Shown here: one piece after another, positions 17,236 to 26,453 of the stretch
Numbering within the stretch: the first letter of the stretch is position 1
How the letters are laid out: each line of letters begins with the position of its first letter
Assembly (NCBI GenBank): GCA_004172935.1
Contig: SDZD01000030.1
Span: 17,779-81,778, forward strand
Direction: 5' to 3'
DNA from: a bacterium
Lineage (GTDB): Bacteria > Armatimonadota > Abditibacteriia > Abditibacteriales > Abditibacteriaceae
Length of the DNA: 64,000 nt
The notes under the pieces: model-generated
Databases searched by the model: none
What the model was told of the DNA's origin: nothing
The model's input: only the letters and a program-made list of their open reading frames with translations
Position numbers and translations under genes: made by a program

Positions 17236-18627
17236 TTAGTTGGCGTGAGGCATAGGGCGCGATGTTGGCTCTTGCCGCTCTGGGGGAGATTTCTGGGAGT
17301 CTTTTGCTGGTTCTGTTTGGCGTACAAGGTAGGACATCACGAAGAAGGGGAACGCGATTGTAGGTAGCCAGAAGTTCACTGACCACGACAAGGGGTGAAT
17401 CATTTCCATCGCCCCCAGTCCTGCTGTGGCCACTGAGAAGGTCGCGCCGATGACGGTATGTACGTTGCGCTGCAAAAACTCCCACAAGGCGCGAAAGATA
17501 ACGCCAACCAGATAACCACCTATGACTAAGCCAAGCCAGCCGCCGATGTAATAGTATTTGCCGACCATACTCGGCGATGGGCCTGAAAGAAGTCCGGCGC
17601 CGTTAGTAATGGTACTGACCCCAGAAACACGGTGAAAGCGATCCCATGCTTCTCCCTCTGGGTAACTTTTCGTGGGCCAGAGGGCACGTGGGATGGGGCG
17701 GGTGAAAATCTCAAGCAGCATCTGTCCATAGTCGTAGTCGAGACGAGAAGGGACATAGTAGGCCACCGAAATAGCCATGCCGAAGTCGGTCCACAAATCT
17801 GGGTGAGGCTTAGTGTCATCGCCGCTAAAGAATGAAAAGCTGCGTTCGACTACTTCGTCCGGCGATTCTTCGACGTTAAAGCTCAGGTTGCGAAATTCGC
17901 CGCGATAGGTGGGGATGAATCCGAAGAAGAAGAAGGTCGCTGCGAATGTGGCGAACAGTGCTATCCAGGGGGGATTGCGGCGGCGGGCACCATAAATGGA
18001 ACCCACCAAAATGATGAGCATTACGATAGTGCCTTCGCGTGTGCCGCTATATATCTGCCAGAACAGGTTGACTACTCCAAGGGCCAAGACGCTGATTTTG
18101 AGCGGAAGTCGTTTTTCTTGCGCGAAGGCGTAGCAAAGCAGCACCATGATACCGAGCGTGGCTACGCGCGGCATGGTGTAGATGTAGCCCGATAGGCTGT
18201 AGTCGGTGAATCGGCGTGGTGAGGCGCTCCAACGTGCCCAGCCACCCGATGCCTGAATAACAAGGGCGTAGCCGATGAGGCCGATTCCCAGAAGGATTAA
18301 GCCGCACCAAAACACCTTCTTGAGATCGGGAGTTTTCAGGTTGGGGATGCGCGTTGACCACTGCGGCCCAGTCGCACTATGATAACCCACATGGACTGCA
18401 AGACCCAACACCAAAAACATCCCCAACGTCAAGTTGAGAACTTCTTCGCTGTAGAATGACACCCAATCGGCGCGCGCCAGTGCTGGTTGCACTGCACCTG
18501 CATAGATGAAGGTGAGCCAAAACGAGTTGATGGGATTAAGAAAGTACCAGCCGCCCCGATCTTTCCACTCTTTGTAAAGCGAGAAAACCGGCACTACAAC
18601 AATGAGTAGGAGTAAAAGTTCGGTCAC
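17236..18627 (-). CDS. Wzy-like O-antigen/exopolysaccharide polymerase
   Basis: 463 residues with about ten to twelve hydrophobic helices spread over the whole length and a large periplasmic-type loop in the second half (about residues 255-350, including ERSFSFFSGDD and RALWPTKSYPEGEAW). The loop with conserved Arg residues and a WP-P pattern, and the gene's place beside wzc and wza, fit an oligosaccharide repeat-unit polymerase. It would join lipid-linked repeating units at the outer face of the inner membrane. Wzy sequences diverge strongly, so the call rests on topology and context. A few bases separate it from the kinase gene upstream. Confidence 0.75.
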   Translation of the reverse strand: MTELLLLLIVVVPVFSLYKEWKDRGGWYFLNPINSFWLTFIYAGAVQPALARADWVSFYSEEVLNLTLGMFLVLGLAVHVGYHSATGPQWSTRIPNLKTPDLKKVFWCGLILLGIGLIGYALVIQASGGWARWSASPRRFTDYSLSGYIYTMPRVATLGIMVLLCYAFAQEKRLPLKISVLALGVVNLFWQIYSGTREGTIVMLIILVGSIYGARRRNPPWIALFATFAATFFFFGFIPTYRGEFRNLSFNVEESPDEVVERSFSFFSGDDTKPHPDLWTDFGMAISVAYYVPSRLDYDYGQMLLEIFTRPIPRALWPTKSYPEGEAWDRFHRVSGVSTITNGAGLLSGPSPSMVGKYYYIGGWLGLVIGGYLVGVIFRALWEFLQRNVHTVIGATFSVATAGLGAMEMIHPLSWSVNFWLPTIAFPFFVMSYLVRQTEPAKDSQKSPPERQEPTSRPMPHAN

Positions 18628-18650
18628 AGCATCCTCAAGAAGCGCGTTTT

Positions 18651-21008
18651 TTAGGCGCGCTTCTGTTTTGAACCATCGCTTTGAGTCGAAGCCACAACGG
18701 AATCAGAATCTCCCTGTGGCCGCGAAGCCGAATCGGAGGAAGGAGCGCTGATAGCAGGTTTGTTTTGATGCGCATCCGCGTGGATGCCATTGGTCTGGCC
18801 GTTGCGTGGCGAAGCATAGCCACTGTAGCCGTAACCGCGATGCAGCCCCGGTACAGGAGCGACTTTCGTCAGGATGATACCAGGCAAGTAAGCGCCGGTT
18901 TGCATCAGCGATTGCGCTGTCTGGTGGACTTCGGGTTGTCCGACTTCGTTGCACGACACGACGAGAAGCGTTGCATCCGTCATGGTGGAAATCAGTGCGG
19001 CATCGGCAATGAGTAGGGCAGGCGGGGTGTCGATAACCACTAAGTCGGCGAAGCCGCTCAGTGAATCTATGCACGCTTGCATACGAGGTGAGCCGAGTAG
19101 GCCCAGAGCGTTGTCGGTGAAGGTGCCACTCGTCAGCAGATACAAGTTGGGAACGCTGGTCGTTTGCAAGGCCTCGCGTAGCGGGAGCGTTCCTGTGATG
19201 ACATCGGAAAGACCACGTTCATTGGAGACTTGGAAGAACGAGTGGATAGATGGCTGGCGCATATCGCAGTCGACCAATACAACTCGCTGGCCCGACAGGG
19301 CGGCGGCAGTTGCAAGGTTGACACTGCTCATGCTTTTGCCTTCTCCTGGCAAGCTACTTGTGACCGCTACAGTACGAAGTGGCGCTGTACGCGAAAGAAG
19401 GCGAAGTTGCGTTTTCAGCATCTCGAAGCTTTCGCGCAGAGCATGACTTGAGCCGCCCTGAGTCAGAATGAGTTGATTCTCGCGATGTTTGATGTAAGGA
19501 ACATCAATCATCACTGGCAGTTGAGCCGCATTTTCAGCGTCTTCCGAGGAGTGAACCTTCTCGTCCAAGCGCTCAAGCAGAAGTGCCAGACCATAAGCCA
19601 ATGCTGCTCCTAACACAGCTGCCATCATCAGTGCGCGAGTGCGCGAAGTGCCTGTAGGGGCGTTGGGTGGCTGGGCTGGCGAAACCGTGCGAGCGTTGGC
19701 CAGTCGGGCTTCCTCGTTGATACGCAGGGCCTGATATTTCTGATCCAACTGACGATAGTTTTCTGCCAACGATGCGACTTCGCTGCTGAGTTGTCCAAAG
19801 CGTGAGGTCTTGCCGGGGAGAAGAGCCAGTTCGTTGTTGGCACGTGCCAGAGAACCCTCTAAGGTGCGGGCACGGGCATCAAGTGCGCGTACCTGAGCCT
19901 GTGCGTTAGCCAACTGTTCCTCTACTGCTGCGCGTGCCGGGTTAGGAGATTTTTGGTTGCCCGTGATTTCGCTTCTGGGTTCAGCCGCCAAACTTGCCTG
20001 GATACGAGCGATTTGGGAATCAATATCGCGAACCGTCTGGCTTGTGGGGCGGTATTTGGCCAGTGCCGTTGCGCGTTCGATCTGCAACTTGGTCAAGCGG
20101 GCGTTAAGTGTGTTGAATGAAGAGCGTTGGCTTGTCGTTTCTGTAACGACTTCCTTTGGAATGCTTGATGCAGCTGCTTGCAGCACGGCTATCTGCGCTG
20201 CTGTTGAGGCGCGTTCGGTGCGGGCCTGACGCAAATCCGTTTTAATTTGGCTCAATTCGCCTGTGACTGCGGTTGCCTGGGCTGCCATGTCACTAATGCC
20301 GTTGCGCTCCTCAAAGTCTTTGAGGGTTGTGCGCGCTTTTTCCAAATTGATTTTTACGGTTTGCCGCTGATTTTTAACGTAGTTGGCGGCTGCAACGACT
20401 TCACCACGGTTGGCTTCTTGACTCTTTTCGATGTAAGAACTGCAAATCGCGTTCGCCAGATTCGAACTTGCTTCCGCTGAATACGATTTTACCGATACCG
20501 CTAGCAAATCCGTGTTGCGAACCGGGGTGATTTCCACTCCAGAAAATTCCCCCAGCACATTTTTATCTTCCGCACCTAATTTAGCCGTCGCCCCTTTCAT
20601 AACCGCAGATGTCCGCAAAATTTCCATCTGAGTTTCGAGTTTGCGGGTCTGGTTGACACCTTCGACATCGGCACCAATGGACGATTCGCTGGGATTACGG
20701 TTTGTTCCTCCTCCCAGTGGCGTTGTATTAACCAGCATGGTGGCTGTTGCTTGGTACACGCGCCGAGTCGACCATGTCGTGATAACCGTGAAGCCCATCA
20801 CCGCTATAAATGCGGTGATGGCAATTCTGCGGTGGCGATAGAGAATTTCCAGGTTGTGGCGCAGGCCAGACTTTTTGGCATGTGTGGCGGCACTTCCCGT
20901 AATTAGAGGTGGCGCGAATAAAGGAGGAGCTGAATCCACCGAGGCCAGCGCTCGTGTCTGGTTGCCCGGTGGAAGACTCTTGCCCTCAGAAAAGGAAGTT
21001 GGTGTCAT
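18651..21008 (-). CDS. wzc: Polysaccharide co-polymerase fused to BY-type tyrosine kinase (Wzc/GumC-like)
   Basis: 785 residues. A Wzz-type chain-length domain comes first: a membrane helix near 60-80, a long periplasmic coiled-coil region (about 170-440), and a second helix near 465. The C-terminal cytosolic kinase has Walker A SSLPGEGKSMSSVN near 553, the second motif VVLVDCDMRQPS near 578 and Walker B LVVIDTPPALL near 658. It controls chain length and, by cycling phosphorylation, export through Wza, whose gene is 20 bp upstream. The C-terminal tail has only three clustered Tyr (GYGYSGY), fewer than Escherichia coli Wzc, followed by a Ser-rich stretch. Confidence 0.93.
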   Translation of the reverse strand: MTPTSFSEGKSLPPGNQTRALASVDSAPPLFAPPLITGSAATHAKKSGLRHNLEILYRHRRIAITAFIAVMGFTVITTWSTRRVYQATATMLVNTTPLGGGTNRNPSESSIGADVEGVNQTRKLETQMEILRTSAVMKGATAKLGAEDKNVLGEFSGVEITPVRNTDLLAVSVKSYSAEASSNLANAICSSYIEKSQEANRGEVVAAANYVKNQRQTVKINLEKARTTLKDFEERNGISDMAAQATAVTGELSQIKTDLRQARTERASTAAQIAVLQAAASSIPKEVVTETTSQRSSFNTLNARLTKLQIERATALAKYRPTSQTVRDIDSQIARIQASLAAEPRSEITGNQKSPNPARAAVEEQLANAQAQVRALDARARTLEGSLARANNELALLPGKTSRFGQLSSEVASLAENYRQLDQKYQALRINEEARLANARTVSPAQPPNAPTGTSRTRALMMAAVLGAALAYGLALLLERLDEKVHSSEDAENAAQLPVMIDVPYIKHRENQLILTQGGSSHALRESFEMLKTQLRLLSRTAPLRTVAVTSSLPGEGKSMSSVNLATAAALSGQRVVLVDCDMRQPSIHSFFQVSNERGLSDVITGTLPLREALQTTSVPNLYLLTSGTFTDNALGLLGSPRMQACIDSLSGFADLVVIDTPPALLIADAALISTMTDATLLVVSCNEVGQPEVHQTAQSLMQTGAYLPGIILTKVAPVPGLHRGYGYSGYASPRNGQTNGIHADAHQNKPAISAPSSDSASRPQGDSDSVVASTQSDGSKQKRA

Positions 21009-21028
21009 TAGATGGGAAAATGGAGCGT

Positions 21029-23035
21029 TTAGAACAACCGGAAGATGTTCAAGAGGCCTGCTGATTGAGTCAGGGTTCGGAAGAAGCCTTGGCTTTGACT
21101 ACCCTGTGGAACATACAAAATATCACCGGGTTGCAGTTGTGTGTTGAGGGCGTCAATCGCGCTCTTCGCCTCTTGCAAGTTCAAGATGTTTTGTGTTGTT
21201 TCGCCTTTCGGGTTTTGGTGGAAAATGGCCACTTGCCGAAGTTTGGCTCGGTCTTTGGGGCCACCTGCCTTAGTCAGTGCATCGCCTACAGTCAAACCTC
21301 CTGTTTCTGGAACCGGAACATAGCCGGGTTGGTTGACTGCCTCCATGACATAAACCTGCCTTTTGTTCTCAGGAATGACTATGTAGTCGCCCGATTTCAA
21401 AATGAATGGTGGTTCAGCGGCTCCTTCCTTAAGAGACGCCCGTATGTCTAGTTGCTGGCTTGTCGAGTCTTTGTGACGGACGGTTACTTTTGTTAGAGCG
21501 GCTTTGTCGGTAGGGCCACCTGCTCGGTTAATTGCCTCGACCAAACTGGTTCCTTCCTTGATCTCGAACGAGCCTGGGCTTTTTACTTCGCCAGTTACCA
21601 GAACCAACTGTGTTTTGAGCGCCTCGACAATGATGGAGTCGCCATCGTAGATGCGCGTATCCAGCACTTCGCGGCTGCTGGCGTTTTGTAGTGAGATTAC
21701 AGTGGGGGCAGCTGTTGTTGTGGTGGCGACAGTTGTTGTTGCATCCACTGTTGGTGTACGGCGGGTAATACGTACTGATACATCTTCTGGAGGAGCGCTT
21801 AAGCCACCGGCCAGAGTTAGAATATCGGACAAGACTGGAATACGGCCCTCTTCGATGTTATATGTGCCAGAGGTTTTTACGGCTCCATAGACAGCGACGC
21901 CGCTGCCTTCGGGCACGGTGATGATGTCGCCGGGTTCGATGGTGACATTGCGCGTCTGGTCGCCACGGATTAATAGGCCAAACAAATCCAGGTTTATAAT
22001 TGTGCCATCGCTACGCACCAGATTGGCGCGTGTGAGGGCGGCCTTGGGGGTGACACCTCCGGCCAGAACAAGTGCCTGAGATACGCGCATCGTCGCTCCA
22101 GCATCAATATCGAAGTAGCCGGGACGGGCTACAGCCCCCAGCAACGCCACACGGTCATTCGATTCAGGGACGAGAATCAAGTCGCCGGTTTGCAGCTTAA
22201 CGGTGCGGGCGGTGTCCTTACCGGGAGTGAGATCGACCGGGACGACTGTGCCGTCTGTGTGTGTGATGGTGACTTTACGTGCTGCCGCGCGTGGTCCCAG
22301 ACCGCCAGCCAGAGCAATGGCATCGTCCAATGATGAGCCAATGGGAACATCATAAACGCCGACGATTTTCACCTGACCCGCAACGCGAATCGGGAAAGTT
22401 GTTTCGGCAATACGAATGGTGTCGCCCGCCTTCAAACGTATGTTGGCAGGTGTGCTTGGGTCGCGCAGAATTGCTTCGAGGTCAAGCGGGAGAACTGGTT
22501 CTTTGCCACGTCCTAAAGTGGCTCTGACCAATTCGGGGCGTGTTGAGAGTCCGCCAGCTGCCGCCAGTACCTCGCTGATACGCCAACCGTTGGTCAAATC
22601 ATAAAGTCCTGGCTTGAGTACTGCTCCCGATACCACGACACGTGAGATCGGAACCGGACGGGCTTCCAGCAATGTCACAGTGACATCGGGATGCAGCAGT
22701 TCCTTATCCAGAACAGAGGTGATTTCTCTGGTGACCTGGCCAATGGTTTTTCCTGTGACCGTGATCGCTCCGACCATTGGTAAGCGGATTTTCCCAGAGG
22801 AATCCACTTTGATACGTGGAGTGCTAAGCGTAGGTTCGCCTAATACCGTGACTTGTAAGACATCATTGGCCTCCAAGCGATAATCCTGTGTAGTTTTTGG
22901 TGCAGTTTTGGAGGGGGCCGTTTTTGCCGTTGCCGCACCGGCTTTGGCCGGGCTTTGCGCATGAGCGGGCATTGAATTAAGCGCAATAAGAGCGCAAAAT
23001 CCCGGTAGAACGCTGAGAAAATGAATACTTCGCAT
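21029..23035 (-). CDS. wza: Outer-membrane polysaccharide export protein (Wza) with six SLBB domains
   Basis: 668 residues from ATG 23035, which opens a signal peptide (about residues 1-26, ending PAHA). The longer frame to 23425 adds 130 residues before this signal peptide and is rejected. Residues 51-127 are the poly-export domain. Six SLBB repeats follow, beginning near residues 134, 217, 296, 381, 478 and 562, each with a V-x-G-x-V-x-x-P/V-G-x-Y start and an A-G-G end. A Thr/Val-rich linker (about 428-448) interrupts the fourth. Escherichia coli Wza has fewer SLBB units, so the periplasmic barrel should be longer here. First gene of the operon; no lipobox is seen. Confidence 0.93.
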   Translation of the reverse strand: MRSIHFLSVLPGFCALIALNSMPAHAQSPAKAGAATAKTAPSKTAPKTTQDYRLEANDVLQVTVLGEPTLSTPRIKVDSSGKIRLPMVGAITVTGKTIGQVTREITSVLDKELLHPDVTVTLLEARPVPISRVVVSGAVLKPGLYDLTNGWRISEVLAAAGGLSTRPELVRATLGRGKEPVLPLDLEAILRDPSTPANIRLKAGDTIRIAETTFPIRVAGQVKIVGVYDVPIGSSLDDAIALAGGLGPRAAARKVTITHTDGTVVPVDLTPGKDTARTVKLQTGDLILVPESNDRVALLGAVARPGYFDIDAGATMRVSQALVLAGGVTPKAALTRANLVRSDGTIINLDLFGLLIRGDQTRNVTIEPGDIITVPEGSGVAVYGAVKTSGTYNIEEGRIPVLSDILTLAGGLSAPPEDVSVRITRRTPTVDATTTVATTTTAAPTVISLQNASSREVLDTRIYDGDSIIVEALKTQLVLVTGEVKSPGSFEIKEGTSLVEAINRAGGPTDKAALTKVTVRHKDSTSQQLDIRASLKEGAAEPPFILKSGDYIVIPENKRQVYVMEAVNQPGYVPVPETGGLTVGDALTKAGGPKDRAKLRQVAIFHQNPKGETTQNILNLQEAKSAIDALNTQLQPGDILYVPQGSQSQGFFRTLTQSAGLLNIFRLF

Positions 23036-23537
23036 AAATACTACTTCAAAAGTATCAGGGATGCCCTGAAGACGACGAACAGATATTTGTCTTGTAACTA
23101 CTTCTTGTTCAGCATGGTCTTTAAGGCAAACAGAAGTGTTGCTGTTACAGACTGCTAACACACCTAAATTATCCGTTTTTTTCCGTGCCAAGTCTGCCCC
23201 CCTAAACCCTCTTTGCTTTATCTTCACGCTCCAATGCACAGCACTACCAGACTTGACAGATGAAATGATTGCAGGGGTAACCTGATTTTTATGTGACGAA
23301 TACATGGTAGCTATTAGTAATGAAGGCGAGTTCTTACGCCTGAAACGACGTTCTGGCCGCTGAATAGCCTGATGAATACTGGCACTGACAACTGAGTGCA
23401 ATGGTATTTCCAAATTGTGGGGCATTCAAATTGCTGTAATGTGTAAAATCTCCGTTGGGTAATTAAGTAATTAATAATCCCTGGTAGTCCTATGTCATCG
23501 GGCAACTTTCAGAGGGATTTCATAGAGGAAATACACC
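23036..23537. other. Intergenic leader region of the polysaccharide operon
   Basis: 500 bp before wza with no convincing gene. It must hold the minus-strand promoter of the operon, but I find no clean -35/-10 pair. A TTGGCACGG on the minus strand (23183-23191) resembles the -24 half of a sigma-54 promoter, yet the -12 half is absent. The reading frame upstream of wza stays open but lacks coding character. Confidence 0.4.
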
Positions 23538-23759
23538 ATGACACTCACACCGCGCACACACACCATCTTTGCGCCTAAGTCTTCGAGACATAAAGATTTT
23601 CATGCACATACATATGCCCCGTCCTTGTCTCGTGCCGAAATGCTCCCTCGAACGCTGTTAGATTTGACTCGTGATAGCCTGCGTCTAGTTTGTTCATTCT
23701 GTAGAATTTCATCTTCTCAATCAACGAAGATGTGTTCTTTGCTCGACGAAAGGCGCTAA
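23538..23759 (+). CDS. Possible small protein, unknown
   Basis: 73 residues, basic, rich in Ser, Thr, Leu and Arg, with no membrane segment and no family I recognise. In its favour: a fair ribosome binding site (AGAGGAAAT, eight bases before the ATG) and a strong hairpin 20 bp after the stop, giving a gene-like layout. Against it: odd composition (many His, Arg and Ser) and an AT-rich surrounding. Two Cys in LVCSFCRI could bind metal. It is the only gene-like feature in the 1.1-kb gap between the polysaccharide operon and the plus-strand pair. Treat as a candidate. Confidence 0.35.
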   Translation: MTLTPRTHTIFAPKSSRHKDFHAHTYAPSLSRAEMLPRTLLDLTRDSLRLVCSFCRISSSQSTKMCSLLDERR

Positions 23760-23779
23760 CCATTGACATAATGAGCTTC

Positions 23780-23813
23780 AGGGGAGCCGAAAATTCATAT
23801 CACTGGCTCCCCT
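23780..23813. terminator. 9-bp hairpin after the possible small gene
   Basis: AGGGGAGCC (23780-23788) pairs perfectly with GGCTCCCCT (23805-23813) around a 16-nt loop. No T-run follows on either strand, so termination would be atypical; an mRNA-stabilising or regulatory stem is also possible. Confidence 0.5.
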
Positions 23814-24157
23814 AATACGATACTCCCTTCGTTTGAGTCGCACGATTGCTATTTTCTCGTAACACCTGATTTGAAATAGCATCTTATGTTCGCGCGATTT
23901 TTTATCGCTCAACCTACAATTCTCCTTTGTAAACATCTACACATTCTGCGTTTCGATTTAATTTCTCGATAGTAACGGTTGGTCTCTTTGTGGCTTGAAG
24001 ACACAGAAATTGGAGGGTATGTGCCGTTATTCACTTCATGTTGTGGACCCATAGTTATCTGTCGGATGAAGGAATTTATCTCAGAAGCGTAAGCAGCCAT
24101 AGAGAAACCAAATTGTAGAATAAAGGATTGAACTCTTGCTGGTTCACGTCCGCTTCT
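23814..24157. other. Gap before the plus-strand glycosyltransferase pair
   Basis: 344 bp, AT-rich, with no supported gene. It should contain the promoter of the GT2/GT4 pair that starts at 24158, but I cannot point to a good -35/-10 pair. Confidence 0.4.
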
Positions 24158-25078
24158 ATGACTTCTTCCGCGCTACAATACCGAGCGACAGTTATTATCC
24201 CGACCAAAAACCGCAAAGACATTTTGCGCGAGACTGTAGCCTCTATATTGGCGCAAAGTATTCCGGTCGAGCTGTTGATAATGGACGACGGTTCGACTGA
24301 TGGAACTTCGCAAATGTTGCAGGACGAATTTGGTTCTGAGCCACGTGTGCAAGTTCATCGCTCTCCCATTTCTCAAGGGCCAACCATCAGGCGTAACGAA
24401 GGGGCTGAAAAAGCACAGGGCGAAGTGATTTTCACCATTGATGATGATTGTACTTTGCCTTGTCCCGACACGTTCGCTCAAACCCTTGCCGCCTTCGATC
24501 ATCCGCGTGTCGGGGCTGTCACTATCCCATTCATCAACGTCTTAAAGGATAAGACGCTGATTTCGGCAGCCCCCGATTCTGCTTCCATTTACGCCACGTA
24601 TGATTTTTATGGTGGTATGGTGGCGTTTAAGCGCGACGTGTTCTTACGCTTGGGAGGCTATCGTACCTACTACTTTATGCACGTCGAAGAACCCGACCTG
24701 AGTTTGCGTTTGTTGAGCAACGGGTTCATCGTGCGACTTGGAGTGGCCGAGCCAATTCATCACCATGAATCGCCTATTCGCGAATCCAAGCGACTGCATG
24801 AATTGGGGCCTCGCAATCATGTGTTATATGCCGCCTACAACGTCCCTTTTCCCGACGTTGTGCCGCACATGCTAATAACGAGCTGGCGGGCCTTCGCCCA
24901 CACCCTGAAAATTCGCCACCCCTGGCTGGGCGTCAAAGGAATTGCGAGAGGGTGGGGCGCCTCGTTGCATGAACTACCACGCCGCCGCCCGGTTTCGCGC
25001 GTGTGCTACCGTTTAAGCCGCGAACTCAAGCGCCGTGGTGCTGTTGCCCTCCAAGAAATCGAAGGACGGCTCTCCTAG
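24158..25078 (+). CDS. GT2-family glycosyltransferase
   Basis: 306 residues from ATG 24158 (a TTG at 24128 is less likely). Motifs: ATVIIPTKNRKDILRETVAS near the start, LIMDDGSTDGTSQML near 43, IRRNEGAEKAQGEVIFTIDD with an IDDDC metal motif near 95, and MHVEEPDLSLRLLSNG near 173. GT-A enzyme using a nucleotide sugar. It is followed 5 bp later by a GT4 gene, and the pair forms a separate plus-strand unit opposite in direction to the main operon. Role within the same surface glycan is likely but not shown. Confidence 0.87.
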   Translation: MTSSALQYRATVIIPTKNRKDILRETVASILAQSIPVELLIMDDGSTDGTSQMLQDEFGSEPRVQVHRSPISQGPTIRRNEGAEKAQGEVIFTIDDDCTLPCPDTFAQTLAAFDHPRVGAVTIPFINVLKDKTLISAAPDSASIYATYDFYGGMVAFKRDVFLRLGGYRTYYFMHVEEPDLSLRLLSNGFIVRLGVAEPIHHHESPIRESKRLHELGPRNHVLYAAYNVPFPDVVPHMLITSWRAFAHTLKIRHPWLGVKGIARGWGASLHELPRRRPVSRVCYRLSRELKRRGAVALQEIEGRLS

Positions 25079-25083
25079 TCGCT

Positions 25084-26352
25084 ATGTCGCTGGTCTCTTC
25101 CCATTCAATCCGCTGGATTGTCGCACAAATCGGGGCGCGCGAACATTATGCTGTCGCTCGCTCGCTCCATAGTCGCGGGCATCTGGAGCGGCTGTACACC
25201 GATTTCTGGTGTGGCCCCGCACTGAAGTCGTTGCGCTATGCTCCTCAGCCGCTTAAATCTCTCGCCGGACGCCAACATCCTTCGATACCTTCCAAGAAAG
25301 TGGTCGCATTTTCTGCTTCTACTCTGAGCCATGAATTGAGCGGTTTTCTGGGACGGCGCTTTAGTCAACATCCGGTGGGGCGAACGAGCAGTGACGCAAC
25401 GTACTCCGAGTACATTCGCACAGGAGTCGATTTTTCGCAGCGCTTACTGGGGCACCTGAAAAAACAGAATCTCGTTTCTGGCGAACATGCGTTTTTCGGT
25501 TACAACACGGGCTGTCTGGAAACGCTCGGATGGCTGCGCGAACAGGGCATATTCTCCGTTGTTGACCAAATTGATCCGGGGTCTGTCGAAGAGGATTTGG
25601 TGCTTATGGAGCGCGAGAAATGGCCGGGCTGGGAAGCTCAAACGGGACGCATCCCCGCTGCTTACCACGAGCGAATGCGTGCCGAATGGGAGTTGGCTTC
25701 GCGTGTTCTGGTCAATTCTCCGTGGGCGGCGCAGGCTTTGGCACAGCAAGGCGTGCCGGAGGAAAAACTTCTTGTGGTGCCATTGGCCTTTGAGCCAACT
25801 GTGCAGGAGGCGGAGAGGTTAAAAGCGCTCAATGAATCGGAGCCTCTTCTGGTTTTATGGTTGGGGACAGTTAATCTGCGTAAGGGGATTGCCTACTTGG
25901 TGGAGGCGGCTCGATTATTGGAACGTACTTCGATTCAGTTTCTCGTGGCGGGGCCGCTGGAAATCTCCGAATCTGTTGTGGCGGCAGCCCCCGTCAACAT
26001 GAATTTCATGGGGAGAGTTGACCGCGCCGATGCAGCCAAACTTTATAAAAAGGCCGATGTCTTCGTGCTTCCTACCATATCAGATGGTTTCGCCATCACC
26101 CAATTGGAGGCGATGGCGAATGGGTTGCCCGTCATAACGACTCCGCGTTGTGGAGAAGTCGTCACGAGTGGAATTAATGGGTTCGTCGTTCCGCCGGGGG
26201 ATGGGGCCGCGTTAGCCGAGGCAATATTGGCACTCGACGAAGACCGAATGAAATTACAGGCGATGTCACACGCGGCGAAATTGCGAAGCGCCGACTTTTC
26301 TCTCAACCACTACGCCGATTTGCTCGAAGAAGCAGTTCCCGTGAATAGTTGA
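25084..26352 (+). CDS. GT4-family glycosyltransferase
   Basis: 422 residues from ATG 25084; the longer frame beginning at 25003 overlaps the preceding gene and is rejected. The donor domain is clear: LVLWLGTVNLRKGIAYLVEA near residue 257 and FVLPTISDGFAITQLEAMAN near 332, with Asp replacing the first Glu of E-x7-E. The N-terminal domain (RWIVAQIGAREHYAVARSLH) is less typical and resembles GT4 enzymes that open with an AREHYA segment. It ends 38 bp before a strong hairpin terminator. Sugar and acceptor unknown. Confidence 0.85.
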   Translation: MSLVSSHSIRWIVAQIGAREHYAVARSLHSRGHLERLYTDFWCGPALKSLRYAPQPLKSLAGRQHPSIPSKKVVAFSASTLSHELSGFLGRRFSQHPVGRTSSDATYSEYIRTGVDFSQRLLGHLKKQNLVSGEHAFFGYNTGCLETLGWLREQGIFSVVDQIDPGSVEEDLVLMEREKWPGWEAQTGRIPAAYHERMRAEWELASRVLVNSPWAAQALAQQGVPEEKLLVVPLAFEPTVQEAERLKALNESEPLLVLWLGTVNLRKGIAYLVEAARLLERTSIQFLVAGPLEISESVVAAAPVNMNFMGRVDRADAAKLYKKADVFVLPTISDGFAITQLEAMANGLPVITTPRCGEVVTSGINGFVVPPGDGAALAEAILALDEDRMKLQAMSHAAKLRSADFSLNHYADLLEEAVPVNS

Positions 26353-26389
26353 GCCGCGTGTTGTGTAAGAAAAATAGAGAGTTGGCATT

Positions 26390-26435
26390 AAACAGAAAGG
26401 GGCGTCTGGAATGTTCCAGACGCCCCTTTCTGTTT
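26390..26435. terminator. Strong bidirectional terminator
   Basis: Perfect 22-bp inverted repeat, left arm 26390-26411 and right arm 26414-26435, core GGGGCGTCTGGAA, flanked by AAAC and GTTT. It lies between a plus-strand gene ending at 26352 and a minus-strand gene ending at 26454, so it can stop both. Confidence 0.88.
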
Positions 26436-26453
26436 GTGTTACGTTCCTCTCTC

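Noticed and set aside
23177..23191. TTGGCACGG on the minus strand, like the -24 half of a sigma-54 promoter ahead of wza
   Set aside because: No GC-containing -12 half at the required distance.
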